Source of the DNA: Aquificota bacterium
GTDB taxonomy: Bacteria > Aquificota > Aquificia > Aquificales > Aquificaceae
Direction of reading: 5' to 3'
DNA: 13,517 bases
NCBI GenBank assembly: GCA_013153455.1
Contig: JAADEK010000063.1
Coordinates: 1-13,517 of the forward strand
Under the pieces are notes generated by a model. That model was not told where the DNA came from. It saw only the letters and a program-made list of their open reading frames with translations, and did not search any database. This document shows positions 13,390 to 13,517 of this stretch, in pieces. The stretch's first letter is position 1, and the number at the start of each line of letters is the position of its first letter. The translations under genes and the position numbers were made by a program.

Positions 13390-13517
13390 ATGCCCGCTCT
13401 CTTCACAAACGAGGGAACGATAGAGGGCGTCCTCGGGGAATACCCGCTTACCGCGGAAAACCTATTTCGGGTAGGTCTCGCTCTTGCAACGCTCCTCATA
13501 ATTGACAAAGACAACCC
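13390..13517 (+). CDS. Probable phosphohexomutase (phosphoglucosamine mutase-like), N-terminal fragment cut by the right edge
   Basis: I translated this from the ATG at 13390, four bases after the MBL stop; 42 codons are open to the window end. The segment [20 protein letters not shown] followed by [12 protein letters not shown] resembles the opening of GlmM/ManB phosphohexomutases, where FGTDGIRGVxGEyPLTxE precedes LxxlGxALA. The resemblance is by eye and the hallmark is altered: the Arg of GIRG is Glu, and one residue is inserted. The active-site serine and metal loop lie beyond the edge, so the family call is tentative. No Shine-Dalgarno sequence is visible. Confidence 0.5.
   Translation, partial: MPALFTNEGTIEGVLGEYPLTAENLFRVGLALATLLIIDKDN

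Noticed and set aside
1..13517. High frequency of CTTGAG/CTCAAG, considered as a DNA uptake sequence in view of the ComEC-like gene
   Set aside because: The examples I checked are in-frame CTT-GAG (Leu-Glu) codon pairs, with orientation following gene strand. Codon preference explains them better than an uptake signal.

Overview
The window looks like part of a chromosome from a thermophilic, autotrophic bacterium of the Aquificales (Hydrogenobacter/Aquifex/Hydrogenivirga type). This is inferred, not proven. The grounds are a reductive TCA cycle gene set (a biotin carboxyltransferase of the CfiA/PycB type, succinyl-CoA synthetase and two small ferredoxins), a stand-alone atpA, a short-form HisG, heavy use of ATA, CTT-GAG and AGG codons, and very tight gene packing. 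No gene-free stretch exceeds about 121 bases. I see no tRNA, rRNA, CRISPR array, IS element or prophage gene.

Layout. Bases 1-1963, minus strand: a DUF72/YecE-family gene cut by the left edge, preceded in its transcript by atpA (F1 ATPase alpha). A 121-bp divergent spacer separates atpA from ilvB (acetolactate synthase large subunit, plus strand, 2085-3842). ilvB converges with only 8 bp to spare on a minus-strand run that starts at 8651: carboxyltransferase, hisG, a von Willebrand factor A (vWA) protein and crcB. These four are overlapping or closely spaced and probably form one operon. A 53-bp divergent spacer with an inverted repeat and a TATAAT box separates it from the plus-strand run: a ComEC-type membrane protein, sucC, sucD, ferredoxin 1, ferredoxin 2, an MBL-fold hydrolase, and the start of a probable phosphohexomutase cut by the right edge.

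How the genes fit together. SucCD can make succinyl-CoA. Ferredoxins of this kind supply low-potential electrons for 2-oxoglutarate:ferredoxin oxidoreductase. A biotin carboxyltransferase next to them would carboxylate 2-oxoglutarate (CfiA role) or pyruvate (PycB role). The centre of the window is therefore a CO2-fixation module with amino-acid biosynthesis (ilvB, hisG), ATP synthesis (atpA) and fluoride export (crcB) around it. Partner genes normally needed are absent here: the biotin carboxylase subunit, ilvN, hisZ and the other atp genes.

The most notable points are: an unusual vWA protein with an intact MIDAS and a degenerate HE motif; a tandem pair of ferredoxins with an extra conserved cysteine pair; a perfect terminator hairpin built around the fd1 stop codon; an AT-rich 24-bp palindrome at the sucD stop codon; and an MBL-fold protein in which a cysteine appears to replace the metal-bridging aspartate. 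Nothing here amounts to a clear, wholly new multi-gene system.
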